Source: Alphaproteobacteria bacterium
GTDB lineage: Bacteria; Pseudomonadota; Alphaproteobacteria; ATCC43930; CGMCC-115725
DNA length: 10,072 nt
Direction: 5' to 3'
Assembly (NCBI GenBank): GCA_030039775.1
Contig: JASHUX010000045.1
Coordinates: 1 to 10,072, forward strand
Part shown: in pieces, positions 1-5,375 of the stretch
Numbering within the stretch: the first letter of the stretch is position 1
How the letters are laid out: each line of letters begins with the position of its first letter
Program-made: the position numbers and the translations under genes
Notes under the pieces: generated by a model
The model's database searches: none
What the model saw: only the letters and a program-made list of their open reading frames with translations
Told to the model about the DNA's origin: nothing

Positions 1-98
1 GGGCGAGTCAGGTCGGCATCGGTCTCCGAAACACGCCAGCGATTGGCGGCGCTCGATCCAAGGGGACGCATAGGTCTAGCCTTGCCGCGGGATGCTCA
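1..98. other. Left-edge sequence without an assignable gene
   Basis: The frame of the downstream creatininase-like gene is open without a stop from base 1. An in-frame TTG at 43 would give a 300-residue protein, and an even longer protein beginning outside the window cannot be excluded. The extra N-terminal residues look like no part of the creatininase fold that I recognise, and a promoter-like element and a ribosome site lie further downstream. I therefore read this stretch as intergenic DNA or the tail of an unseen neighbour. Confidence 0.4.
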
Positions 99-114
99 TG
101 GCATCGGCCTTGCA
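99..114 (+). promoter_or_regulatory. Sigma-54-like -24/-12 promoter before the creatininase-like gene
   Basis: The sequence TGGCATCGGCCTTGCA matches the RpoN consensus TGGCACG-N4-TTGCW at 10 of 12 defined positions. The invariant GG (100-101) and GC (112-113) are separated by exactly ten bases. A transcript start about 12 bases past the -12 C would fall near 125. That is just ahead of the AGGA at 127-130 and the GTG at 136, so the leader would be very short but usable. The match is seen directly; promoter function is inferred. Confidence 0.55.
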
Positions 115-126
115 TTTTCCCAGCCA

Positions 127-130
127 AGGA
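127..130 (+). promoter_or_regulatory. Ribosome binding site that decides the creatininase-like start
   Basis: AGGA sits five bases before a GTG at 136, in frame with the metalloenzyme core. The alternative TTG at 43 lies upstream of the predicted promoter. The GTG start gives a protein beginning shortly before the LWEEMTTADF segment, which is where members of this family usually begin. Confidence 0.55.
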
Positions 131-135
131 CCGCC

Positions 136-945
136 GTGACAGGATTTCCGCGCCGATTGTGGGAAGAGATGACGACCGCGGACTTCGCGACGTTGGACGC
201 GAGCCGCGTCACCGCGGTGCTGCCCGTCGCGGCGATCGAACAACACGGTCCGCATCTCCCGGTCAATGTCGATGCCGCGATCAACCGCGCGATCGTCGCA
301 GCGATCATCGCTCAGTTGCCGGGGGATTTGCCCGTGACGTTCCTGCCGATGATGCCGGTGGGGAAATCCAACGAACATATGGCGTTTCCTGGCACGCTGA
401 CGTTGTCGGCCGAGACCCTGATCAGCGTGTGGACCGAAATCGGCGAGAGCGTCGGCCGCGCCGGCATCCGCAAATTCGTGATGCTCAATTCGCACGGTGG
501 CCAACCACAAATCATGGATATCGTCGCGCGCGATTTGCGGGCTCGGCTCGGCATGTTTGCGGTGACGCTCAACTATTGGGGCGTCGGCATGCCCGACGGA
601 TTGTTCCCGCCCGAGGAGGCTCAGCACGGCATTCATGGCGGTTCGAGCGAAACGTCCTTGATGCTTCGCCTCCATCCCGATCTGGTCCGCGACGCAGAGC
701 GCCGGAACTTCGTTCCCTCTTCGGTCGCGATGGCGGAGCGCTACAAATTCCTTCGCCCCGAGGGAGCGGGAATCAGCTTCGGCTGGCAGACTCAAGACCT
801 CAATCAGCTCGGCGCTTGTGGCAACGCGCTCGACGCCGACGCGGATAGAGGCCGGCGGATCATCGAATACGTCGTGCCGCGCCTCGTCGATGTCCTGCGC
901 GAGATCGATTCCTACCCGCTGTCCGCGCTGCGCACCCTCGCCTGA
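136..945 (+). CDS. Creatininase-family amidohydrolase
   Basis: This is a 269-residue cytoplasmic metal-dependent hydrolase of the creatininase family, which hydrolyses cyclic amides or related C-N bonds (creatinine to creatine in the founding enzyme). With GTG 136 as residue 1, the usual metal ligands are visible: E35 and H37 in IEQHGPHLP, D46 in NVDAA, H120 in NSHGGQ, and the HGIHGGSSETS segment with H164, H167 and E172. True creatininases carry Glu two residues after the H120 position (NGHGEN); here it is Gly122, as in many uncharacterised or functionally different family members, so creatinine as substrate is doubtful. Length is normal. It ends 181 bases before the binding-protein gene on the same strand and probably has its own promoter at 99-114. 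The family is secure; the substrate is unknown. Confidence 0.88.
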   Translation: MTGFPRRLWEEMTTADFATLDASRVTAVLPVAAIEQHGPHLPVNVDAAINRAIVAAIIAQLPGDLPVTFLPMMPVGKSNEHMAFPGTLTLSAETLISVWTEIGESVGRAGIRKFVMLNSHGGQPQIMDIVARDLRARLGMFAVTLNYWGVGMPDGLFPPEEAQHGIHGGSSETSLMLRLHPDLVRDAERRNFVPSSVAMAERYKFLRPEGAGISFGWQTQDLNQLGACGNALDADADRGRRIIEYVVPRLVDVLREIDSYPLSALRTLA

Positions 946-962
946 TTTAACCCGATCGCCCA

Positions 963-1116
963 TTGATGCGGCGATGATGCGGGCCGGTCTTCGCACCACA
1001 CCAGCATCAAATTGCGCTCCGATCAGTGCTTTTTCTGCAGCGTCGCCTGGTCCCGGAACGGTGCACTTTGGCACGGCTCTTGCCGATGGCGGATACGGGA
1101 TCGTACGGCATCAAAT
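963..1116. repeat. Three copies of TTGATGC/GCATCAA upstream of the binding-protein gene
   Basis: TTGATGC at 963-969 forms a perfect seven-base inverted repeat with GCATCAA at 1004-1010. The nine bases GCATCAAAT at 1004-1012 recur exactly at 1108-1116, downstream of the predicted transcript start. Three copies within 155 bases of non-coding DNA could be binding sites for a regulator or enhancer protein. This is inference; no known operator was recognised. Confidence 0.3.
1069..1084 (+). promoter_or_regulatory. Near-perfect sigma-54 -24/-12 promoter for the binding protein-oxygenase unit
   Basis: TGGCACGGCTCTTGCC matches TGGCACG-N4-TTGCW at 11 of 12 defined positions; only the last base, C for A/T, differs. 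GG is at 1070-1071 and GC at 1082-1083, ten bases apart. Transcription would start near 1095, leaving a leader of about 32 bases that carries the GGGGGA ribosome site at 1117-1122. A single NtrC-like half-site, GGTGCA, lies at 1060-1065 next to the -24 box; I see no full NtrC dyad upstream. This is the strongest promoter call in the window. Confidence 0.75.
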
Positions 1117-1126
1117 GGGGGACACC

Positions 1127-2113
1127 ATGCGCAAATTCATCACCGTGACGATTGCCGCCGCCACGCTGGTTGCGGGCGTCGCGAGCGGCAACGCCGCCGA
1201 AACCAAAATTGTGTTCGGCACCAATTGGCTCGCGCAGGCCGAGCATGGCGGCTACTACCAGGCCAAGGCAGAAGGCTATTACGACGCGGCCGGTCTCGAC
1301 GTTTCAATCAAGATGGGCGGCCCACAAGTCAACACGGCGCAGCTCCTGATCACCGGCGCGTTGGATTTTGCGATGATCTCCAACTCCTTCATTCCCATCA
1401 ACATGGTGAAGCAGAACATCCCCTATGTCGCCGTCGCCTCGATGTTCCAGAAGGATCCGCAGGTGCTGATGGCGCATCCGGAGCTCGGTTTGACGACGCT
1501 GGGCGACATCAAGGGCCGGCCGGTGGCGATTTCGACCGACGCAATGGACACGTACTGGAAATTTCTCGAGGTCAAATACGACTTCACCCCCGATCAAATC
1601 CGGCCCTACGCGTTCGACGTCGCGCCGTTCCTCGTGAACAAATCGCTGATCCAGCAGGGATACCTGACGAACGAGCCGTTTCGGGTCATGGAGAACGGCG
1701 TCAAGCCGCAAGTCTTCCTGCTGGCAGATTACGGCTACACCTCCTATTCCGAGCTGCTGATGTGCTCGAAGAAGATGGTGCAGGAGCACCCCGACATCGT
1801 GCAGAAGTTCGTCGATGCCTCGATCAAGGGCTACTACACCTTCCTTCACGGACCGCACGACAAGGCGCTTGCGCTGATCAAGCAGCAGAATCCGGACTAC
1901 ACGGACAAGGCGGCGTCGGACGCGGTTCAGGCCATGGAGAAATACGGCCTGCTCGAATCGGGCGACGCGCTCAAGCTCGGCATTGGGGCGATGACCGACG
2001 CCCGGTGGAAGGATTTCTTCGACACAATGGTGAAGGCTAAGGTCTATTCGCCGGACCTGGACTATAAATCCGCCTACACGATGCAATTCGTGAACAAGAA
2101 GGTCGGAATGTGA
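1127..2113 (+). CDS. NMT1/THI5-type ABC substrate-binding protein
   Basis: This is a 328-residue periplasmic solute-binding protein of the NMT1/THI5-like class, used by NitT/TauT/SsuA/ThiY-type importers of nitrate, sulfonates or pyrimidine precursors. Residues 1-24 form a Sec signal peptide (MRKF, then a hydrophobic core ending GNAA, likely cut before ETK). The fold is suggested by the N-terminal GTNWLAQAEHGGYYQAKAEGYYDAAGLDV segment, by GGPQVNTAQLLITGALDFAMIS, and by LGDIKGRPVAIS near the middle. The start at ATG 1127 is supported by GGGGGA at 1117-1122; an ATG at 1115 overlaps that site. The stop overlaps the start of the oxygenase gene. No SsuB/SsuC-type ATPase or permease occurs in the window, so it is an orphan here, borrowing subunits encoded elsewhere. 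The ligand is unknown; a pyrimidine-like or other N-heterocycle would suit the context. Confidence 0.87.
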   Translation: MRKFITVTIAAATLVAGVASGNAAETKIVFGTNWLAQAEHGGYYQAKAEGYYDAAGLDVSIKMGGPQVNTAQLLITGALDFAMISNSFIPINMVKQNIPYVAVASMFQKDPQVLMAHPELGLTTLGDIKGRPVAISTDAMDTYWKFLEVKYDFTPDQIRPYAFDVAPFLVNKSLIQQGYLTNEPFRVMENGVKPQVFLLADYGYTSYSELLMCSKKMVQEHPDIVQKFVDASIKGYYTFLHGPHDKALALIKQQNPDYTDKAASDAVQAMEKYGLLESGDALKLGIGAMTDARWKDFFDTMVKAKVYSPDLDYKSAYTMQFVNKKVGM

Positions 2114-3150
2114 CTCTCGCGGTCGACACGCGGACTTGGGCGGGCGCCACCGTCCCGGTCGTCGATATCGCGGGCTATTTCAGCGGCGATACGGCGGAGA
2201 AGCGCCGCGTCGCCCGGGAGGTCGGCGAGGCCTGCCGAACAATCGGCTTCCTCGTTGTGTCGGGGCATGGCGTACCGGCGTCGCTGATCGAGCGGATGCA
2301 CGCAACGTCGCGCGCCTTTTTCGATTTGCCCGACTCTGCGAAACGCCGTTCGATGACGCCGGACCCGAATATCTATCGCGGCTACTATGCGATTGGCTCG
2401 AACGCCGTCGCCTATAGCCGTGACGATTTGGTGGCGCCGCCCGACCATCGCGAGATTTTTTCGATCAATCGGGTCGCGGTCGATGAAACTGATCCGTATT
2501 ATACGTCGCCGCTGGGTCGCCGCATTTTCGCGGCCAATATCTGGCCGGAGGCCGTGCCTGACTTCCGCGCGACCTGGACCGAATACTATCGGACGATGGA
2601 GAAATTATCCCGCGACCTGATGCGGATGTTCGCGCTTGCGCTCGATCTCGACGAATTTTGGTTCGACGATAAAATCGATAAGCACATGACCAATCTGATC
2701 GCGAGCAATTATCCGGACCAACCGGAGGAATTGCCGAACGGCCAGCTCCGCGCCGGACCGCACACGGACTACGGCTCGCTTACTATCCTCAAGACCGAGG
2801 ACAAGCCCGGCGGCCTCGAAGTTCTCGATGCCAGAGGCAATTGGTCGCCGGTTTCGATCGTGCCTGACACTTTCATCATCAATCTTGGCGACCTGATGGC
2901 GCAATGGACCAACGATCGCTGGGTCTCGACCATGCACCGCGTGGTAAATCCGCCGCGCGAGCGCGCCATCGGCAGCCGCCGCCAGTCGCTCGTGTTTTTC
3001 CACCAACCGAACTACGACGCGATGGTCGAATGCCTGCCTAGTTGCCATGGCGACGGCGCCAAATATGCGCCGATCACCTCGGGCGAGCATCTGTTGATGA
3101 AGATGGCGAAAATGCAAGACGTCGGCCGTGCCGATAAATCGACGGCGTGA
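2110..3150 (+). CDS. Isopenicillin-N-synthase-like 2-oxoglutarate/Fe(II) oxygenase
   Basis: This is a 346-residue cytoplasmic non-haem iron oxygenase. An N-terminal DIOX_N-type region (about residues 15-130: VPVVDIAGYF, GFLVVSGHGV, FFDLP) precedes the double-stranded beta-helix domain. The iron triad is H218 and D220 in GPHTDYGSLTIL and H276 in MHRVV; R291 and S293 (RQS) should hold the 2-oxoglutarate carboxylate. Such enzymes hydroxylate, desaturate or cyclise small molecules; the family includes isopenicillin N synthase, gibberellin oxidases and fungal thymine 7-hydroxylase. A GTG start at 2110 overlaps the preceding stop (GTGA), pointing to translational coupling with the binding protein, so the imported compound may be its substrate. 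It is probably not an antibiotic gene, as no peptide synthetase is nearby. The stop lies nine bases from that of the convergent LysR gene. Confidence 0.88.
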   Translation: MTLAVDTRTWAGATVPVVDIAGYFSGDTAEKRRVAREVGEACRTIGFLVVSGHGVPASLIERMHATSRAFFDLPDSAKRRSMTPDPNIYRGYYAIGSNAVAYSRDDLVAPPDHREIFSINRVAVDETDPYYTSPLGRRIFAANIWPEAVPDFRATWTEYYRTMEKLSRDLMRMFALALDLDEFWFDDKIDKHMTNLIASNYPDQPEELPNGQLRAGPHTDYGSLTILKTEDKPGGLEVLDARGNWSPVSIVPDTFIINLGDLMAQWTNDRWVSTMHRVVNPPRERAIGSRRQSLVFFHQPNYDAMVECLPSCHGDGAKYAPITSGEHLLMKMAKMQDVGRADKSTA

Positions 3151-3159
3151 GAATTTGCA

Positions 3160-4071
3160 CTAGCTGTTTTGGCGGATCGCCAGCGATAACTGGGCCGCAA
3201 AGGTCGCGGCGGCTGAAGACATGGTGCGCCGTTTGTTCGTAATAAGCGCCAGCTCCACGCGCGCGATGTCGCGGTCCACCAAAGGAATGACAATGAGTGA
3301 ACCCTGGGTACGCCGCCGCACAAGGGGCAAGGCTTGAAAACAGATCGCGTCTGAAAACTTGGCGGATTCCTCCATCAAGGCGATCGAATTCGATGCGAGC
3401 GCCGGACGAAAATCGAGTGCCGCCTGTTCGAACGCGTATTCGAGACGGCGCCGTCCGCCCAACGTTTCATCGCCCATCGCGACCGGAAAACCGATGCAAT
3501 CAGTCAACCGCAGACTACGCCGGCGTGCCAATGGGTGGTTTCGACCGACGAAAGCATGGAGGTAGTACGGCGCGGTTGCGAGCGACAAGAGACGGGCGGA
3601 ACTCGGCGCGTTGATGGTGAGACCGAGTTCGGCCTGTTCCTGCGCCACCGCGTTGGCGACCTCCACCGACCCCGCGATCCGGACCTGAAAAGCGACACGC
3701 CGGTGATTGAGATGAAACTGCGCGAGCGCCCGCGCCAGAAATGGTTCGATCGCGGCCTCGACGGCGGCAATCGTTACGTGACCGCGTTGCGCGCCTTTGA
3801 GCGCGTCGATCTGTGCCCGCACCGTGTCGAAGGCAGCGTTGCTTTGGCGGATGTGCAACAACAGAAACTCGCCCGCCGACGTCAGCCGCACGCCGCGAGA
3901 CCAGCGCTCGAATAATTGCGCGCCGAGCGCGCGCTCGAGTTCGATGATCATCCGGTTCACGGCTGAGGACGCTGTGTTCAGCGATTCAGCGGCGCGGCGA
4001 ATCGAACCGCGCCGCGCCACTTCCTCGACATAGCGAAACGCCCTCGTTTGCACCAACTGCGATACGGCCAC
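3160..4071 (-). CDS. LysR-family transcriptional regulator, AtzR-like by position
   Basis: This is a 303-residue LysR-type regulator. The winged helix-turn-helix occupies about residues 8-66 (AFRYVEEVARRGSIRRAAESLNTASSAVNR, then LFERWSRGVRLTSAGE), followed by a linker helix and a periplasmic-binding-like effector domain from about residue 97. I chose GTG at 4071 because GGAGG precedes it by five bases. An in-frame TTG at 4122 would make 320 residues but falls inside the predicted -24 box. The gene is transcribed away from the ring-opening amidohydrolase, sharing 145 bases, which is typical for a LysR protein controlling its divergent neighbour. In Pseudomonas sp. ADP, the LysR regulator AtzR sits divergently beside atzD and is made from a sigma-54/NtrC promoter; the same layout is seen here. 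A role as activator of the amidohydrolase-importer operon is inferred from this context. Its effector is unknown. Confidence 0.87.
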   Translation of the reverse strand: MAVSQLVQTRAFRYVEEVARRGSIRRAAESLNTASSAVNRMIIELERALGAQLFERWSRGVRLTSAGEFLLLHIRQSNAAFDTVRAQIDALKGAQRGHVTIAAVEAAIEPFLARALAQFHLNHRRVAFQVRIAGSVEVANAVAQEQAELGLTINAPSSARLLSLATAPYYLHAFVGRNHPLARRRSLRLTDCIGFPVAMGDETLGGRRRLEYAFEQAALDFRPALASNSIALMEESAKFSDAICFQALPLVRRRTQGSLIVIPLVDRDIARVELALITNKRRTMSSAAATFAAQLSLAIRQNS

Positions 4072-4076
4072 GGCGG

Positions 4077-4081
4077 CCTCC
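4077..4081 (-). promoter_or_regulatory. Strong ribosome binding site for the LysR gene
   Basis: The minus strand reads GGAGG, then five bases, then GTG at 4071. This is the best Shine-Dalgarno match near any candidate start of the regulator and fixes the shorter reading of the protein. It also lies downstream of the transcript start predicted near 4095. Confidence 0.65.
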
Positions 4082-4105
4082 GGCTCATCGTCCGGGTGGA
4101 CACCA

Positions 4106-4121
4106 TGCGAAGATCGGGCCA
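4106..4121 (-). promoter_or_regulatory. Sigma-54-like -24/-12 promoter of the LysR gene
   Basis: The minus strand reads TGGCCCGATCTTCGCA, matching TGGCACG-N4-TTGCW at 10 of 12 defined positions. GG (4120-4119) and GC (4108-4107) are exactly ten bases apart. Transcription would begin near 4095 and the 24-base leader would hold the GGAGG site. A sigma-54/NtrC-driven regulator gene is what is known for atzR of Pseudomonas sp. ADP, which supports the call by analogy. Confidence 0.55.
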
Positions 4122-4144
4122 AGCGAGCGAAAAATTCGAGCGCT
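4122..4144. promoter_or_regulatory. Imperfect palindrome, candidate LysR operator
   Basis: The 23-base element has outer arms AGCG/CGCT and inner arms CGAA/TTCG around a central AAA. Eight of ten arm positions pair and only the AG/AG positions fail. It abuts the -24 box of the LysR promoter and lies near the middle of the divergent gap, the usual place for a LysR site that both represses its own gene and activates the neighbour. A classical T-N11-A box is not centred in it, so assignment to this regulator is inference. Confidence 0.42.
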
Positions 4145-4160
4145 GGGAGCGATTCTTGCC
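4145..4160 (+). promoter_or_regulatory. Weak sigma-54-like element before the ring-opening amidohydrolase
   Basis: GGGAGCGATTCTTGCC keeps GG (4146-4147), ten-base spacing, and TTGC with GC at 4158-4159. It matches only 8 of 12 consensus positions, with the T, C and A of the -24 box lost. A start near 4171 would leave a 46-base leader. No convincing sigma-70 -35/-10 pair was seen in the same interval, but a LysR-activated promoter often has poor boxes. Confidence 0.25.
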
Positions 4161-4179
4161 GCTACCGCCGCTCGGAGTC

Positions 4180-4199
4180 GCCGCCCTACCGTGGGCGGC
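4180..4199 (+). repeat. Perfect GC-rich inverted repeat in the amidohydrolase leader
   Basis: GCCGCCC (4180-4186) and GGGCGGC (4193-4199) are perfectly complementary around the six-base loop TACCGT. In RNA this would form a stable seven-pair stem ending just before the G-rich stretch (4203-4207) that precedes the ATG at 4217. No U-tract follows, so it is not a simple terminator. It could be an operator or could affect translation or mRNA stability. Confidence 0.4.
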
Positions 4200-4216
4200 A
4201 TCGGGGGTGCGGCACG

Positions 4217-5323
4217 ATGGCAAAACAGGCGCTGGCGTTTCGTGTTCCCATGGCCAACCCGGGCGATACCAGTGCGCTCGAGGCGCTGCTCGACGACGGC
4301 ACGGTGAAGGCCGAAGAGATCGTCGCGGTTCTTGGCAAGACCGAAGGGAACGGCTGCGTTAACGACTACACCCGGCCCTACGCAGTCGAAGCGCTAAAGT
4401 CGGCGCTGGCGCCGCGGCTCGATTGCAGCCGCGCCGCGGCGAGCGCCCGCATCGGCATGGTGATGTCCGGCGGAACGGAAGGCGGTTTATCGCCCCATTT
4501 TCTGGTGCTCGCGGAACGTAACGGCGCGACGCCGGCAAACGGCAAACGTCTGGCGTTCGGCAAGGCGACAACGCGGCCTTTTTTGCCGGAGGAAATCGGC
4601 CGGATACCGCAAATTCGCGAGACGGCCGCCGCGGTCGGGCGCGCGATCCGCGACGCCGGTATCTCATCCGACAGCGACGTCCATTTCGTCCAGGTCAAGT
4701 GTCCGCTGCTAACGGCGCAGCGCCATGCCGACGCGGTCGCACGTGGCGCCAGGCCCGCGACGCACGATACTTACGCCTCGATGGGGCTGTCGCGCGGTGC
4801 GTCTGCGCTCGGAGTCGCCCTGGCGCTGGGCGAGATCGCAGAGAGCGCGGTTTCCGACGACGCAGTATGCCGCGATTTCGAGTTGTGGTCGGCCCGCGCC
4901 AGCGCTTCCGCCGGCATCGAGCTGACGCATAGCGAGGTGATTGTTCTCGGCAACAGCGCTCTCTGGGGCGGCGATCTGGTGATCGGCCACGCCGTGATGC
5001 GCGATGCGATCGATTTGGGCGCGATTTATGACGCGCTGGCGGTTGCGGGCCTGGAGACGACCCGGCAACTGACCGAAGAGCAACGGCGGCGGTTGCGCGC
5101 ATTGCTCATCAAGGCCGAACCTTCGTCCAACGGCGAAATTCGCGGCCGCCGCCATGTGATGCTCGACGACAGCGACATCCTGGCAACGCGCCATGCCCGC
5201 GCTTTTGTCGGCGGCGTCGCGGCCGGCGTCGTGGGTCGTACCGACCTCTTCGTTTCCGGCGGCGCCGAGCACCAAGGTCCGGACGGCGGCGGTCCCGTGG
5301 CCGCCATTTGCACCGCCGCGTGA
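4217..5323 (+). CDS. Ring-opening amidohydrolase (cyanuric acid hydrolase/barbiturase family)
   Basis: This is a 368-residue cytoplasmic hydrolase of the AtzD/TrzD/barbiturase family, which opens cyanuric acid to carboxybiuret or barbiturate to ureidomalonate. The fold has three repeat units, each bearing a Lys-Ser pair, all visible: K41 (GKTEGNGCVNDYTR) with S84 (VMSGGTEG); K161 (VQVKCPLLT) with S231 (ASASAGIEL), the expected catalytic pair; and K299 (LIKAE) with S347 (VSGGAEHQGPDGGGP). R53, R193 (GLSRGAS) and an Arg near 324-328 fit the ring-binding arginines. Length is normal and the protein looks intact. The start at ATG 4217 retains the family's FRVPMANPGDTSALE opening. It heads the operon, divergent from the LysR gene. 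No AtzE, AtzF or biuret hydrolase gene is present. I cannot tell cyanuric acid, barbiturate or another ring from sequence alone. Confidence 0.93.
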   Translation: MAKQALAFRVPMANPGDTSALEALLDDGTVKAEEIVAVLGKTEGNGCVNDYTRPYAVEALKSALAPRLDCSRAAASARIGMVMSGGTEGGLSPHFLVLAERNGATPANGKRLAFGKATTRPFLPEEIGRIPQIRETAAAVGRAIRDAGISSDSDVHFVQVKCPLLTAQRHADAVARGARPATHDTYASMGLSRGASALGVALALGEIAESAVSDDAVCRDFELWSARASASAGIELTHSEVIVLGNSALWGGDLVIGHAVMRDAIDLGAIYDALAVAGLETTRQLTEEQRRRLRALLIKAEPSSNGEIRGRRHVMLDDSDILATRHARAFVGGVAAGVVGRTDLFVSGGAEHQGPDGGGPVAAICTAA

Positions 5324-5345
5324 GCGCGACCATGCGGCATGCCGA

Positions 5346-5361
5346 TGGCATACAAGTTGCA
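5346..5361 (+). promoter_or_regulatory. Sigma-54-like element before the ATPase gene
   Basis: TGGCATACAAGTTGCA matches 10 of 12 consensus positions with GG at 5347-5348, GC at 5359-5360 and the correct ten-base spacing. It lies in the 52-base gap after the amidohydrolase gene. The expected start near 5372 falls only four bases before the ATG at 5376 and beyond the GGAAA ribosome site (5366-5370), so it would give a leaderless message. It also overlaps the palindrome ATGCC-GAT-GGCAT (5339-5351). Function is uncertain. Confidence 0.3.
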
Positions 5362-5375
5362 GCCCGGAAAGCGTT

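Noticed and set aside
1060..1065. GGTGCA as an NtrC enhancer site
   Set aside because: Only one half-site is present, and no partner at the normal spacing was found; it also abuts the -24 box, so it is mentioned but not called.
76..1074. Long minus-strand open frame opposite the creatininase-like gene
   Set aside because: It mirrors a GC-rich coding strand, is rich in Arg/Asp/His in the manner of antisense frames, has no recognisable domain, and the opposite strand encodes a clear enzyme.
1115..1117. ATG at 1115 as start of the NMT1-type binding protein
   Set aside because: Its G is the first base of the GGGGGA ribosome site serving ATG 1127, and the later start gives a cleaner signal peptide.
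1304..2086. Minus-strand 260-codon open frame within the binding-protein gene
   Set aside because: It has antisense-frame composition with no motif; the plus-strand frame has a signal peptide and family segments.
2110..3150. Reading the oxygenase as true isopenicillin N synthase of a beta-lactam cluster
   Set aside because: The iron and R-x-S motifs define the superfamily only; no ACV synthetase, epimerase or resistance gene is nearby.
3170..3182. TGGCG-GAT-CGCCA hairpin near the convergent gene ends as a terminator
   Set aside because: Only five pairs, located inside the LysR coding end, and no T-run follows on either strand.
4072..4122. TTG start at 4122 giving a LysR protein 17 residues longer
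   Set aside because: The codon falls in the sigma-54-like -24 box, and GTG 4071 has a strong GGAGG site at ideal spacing.
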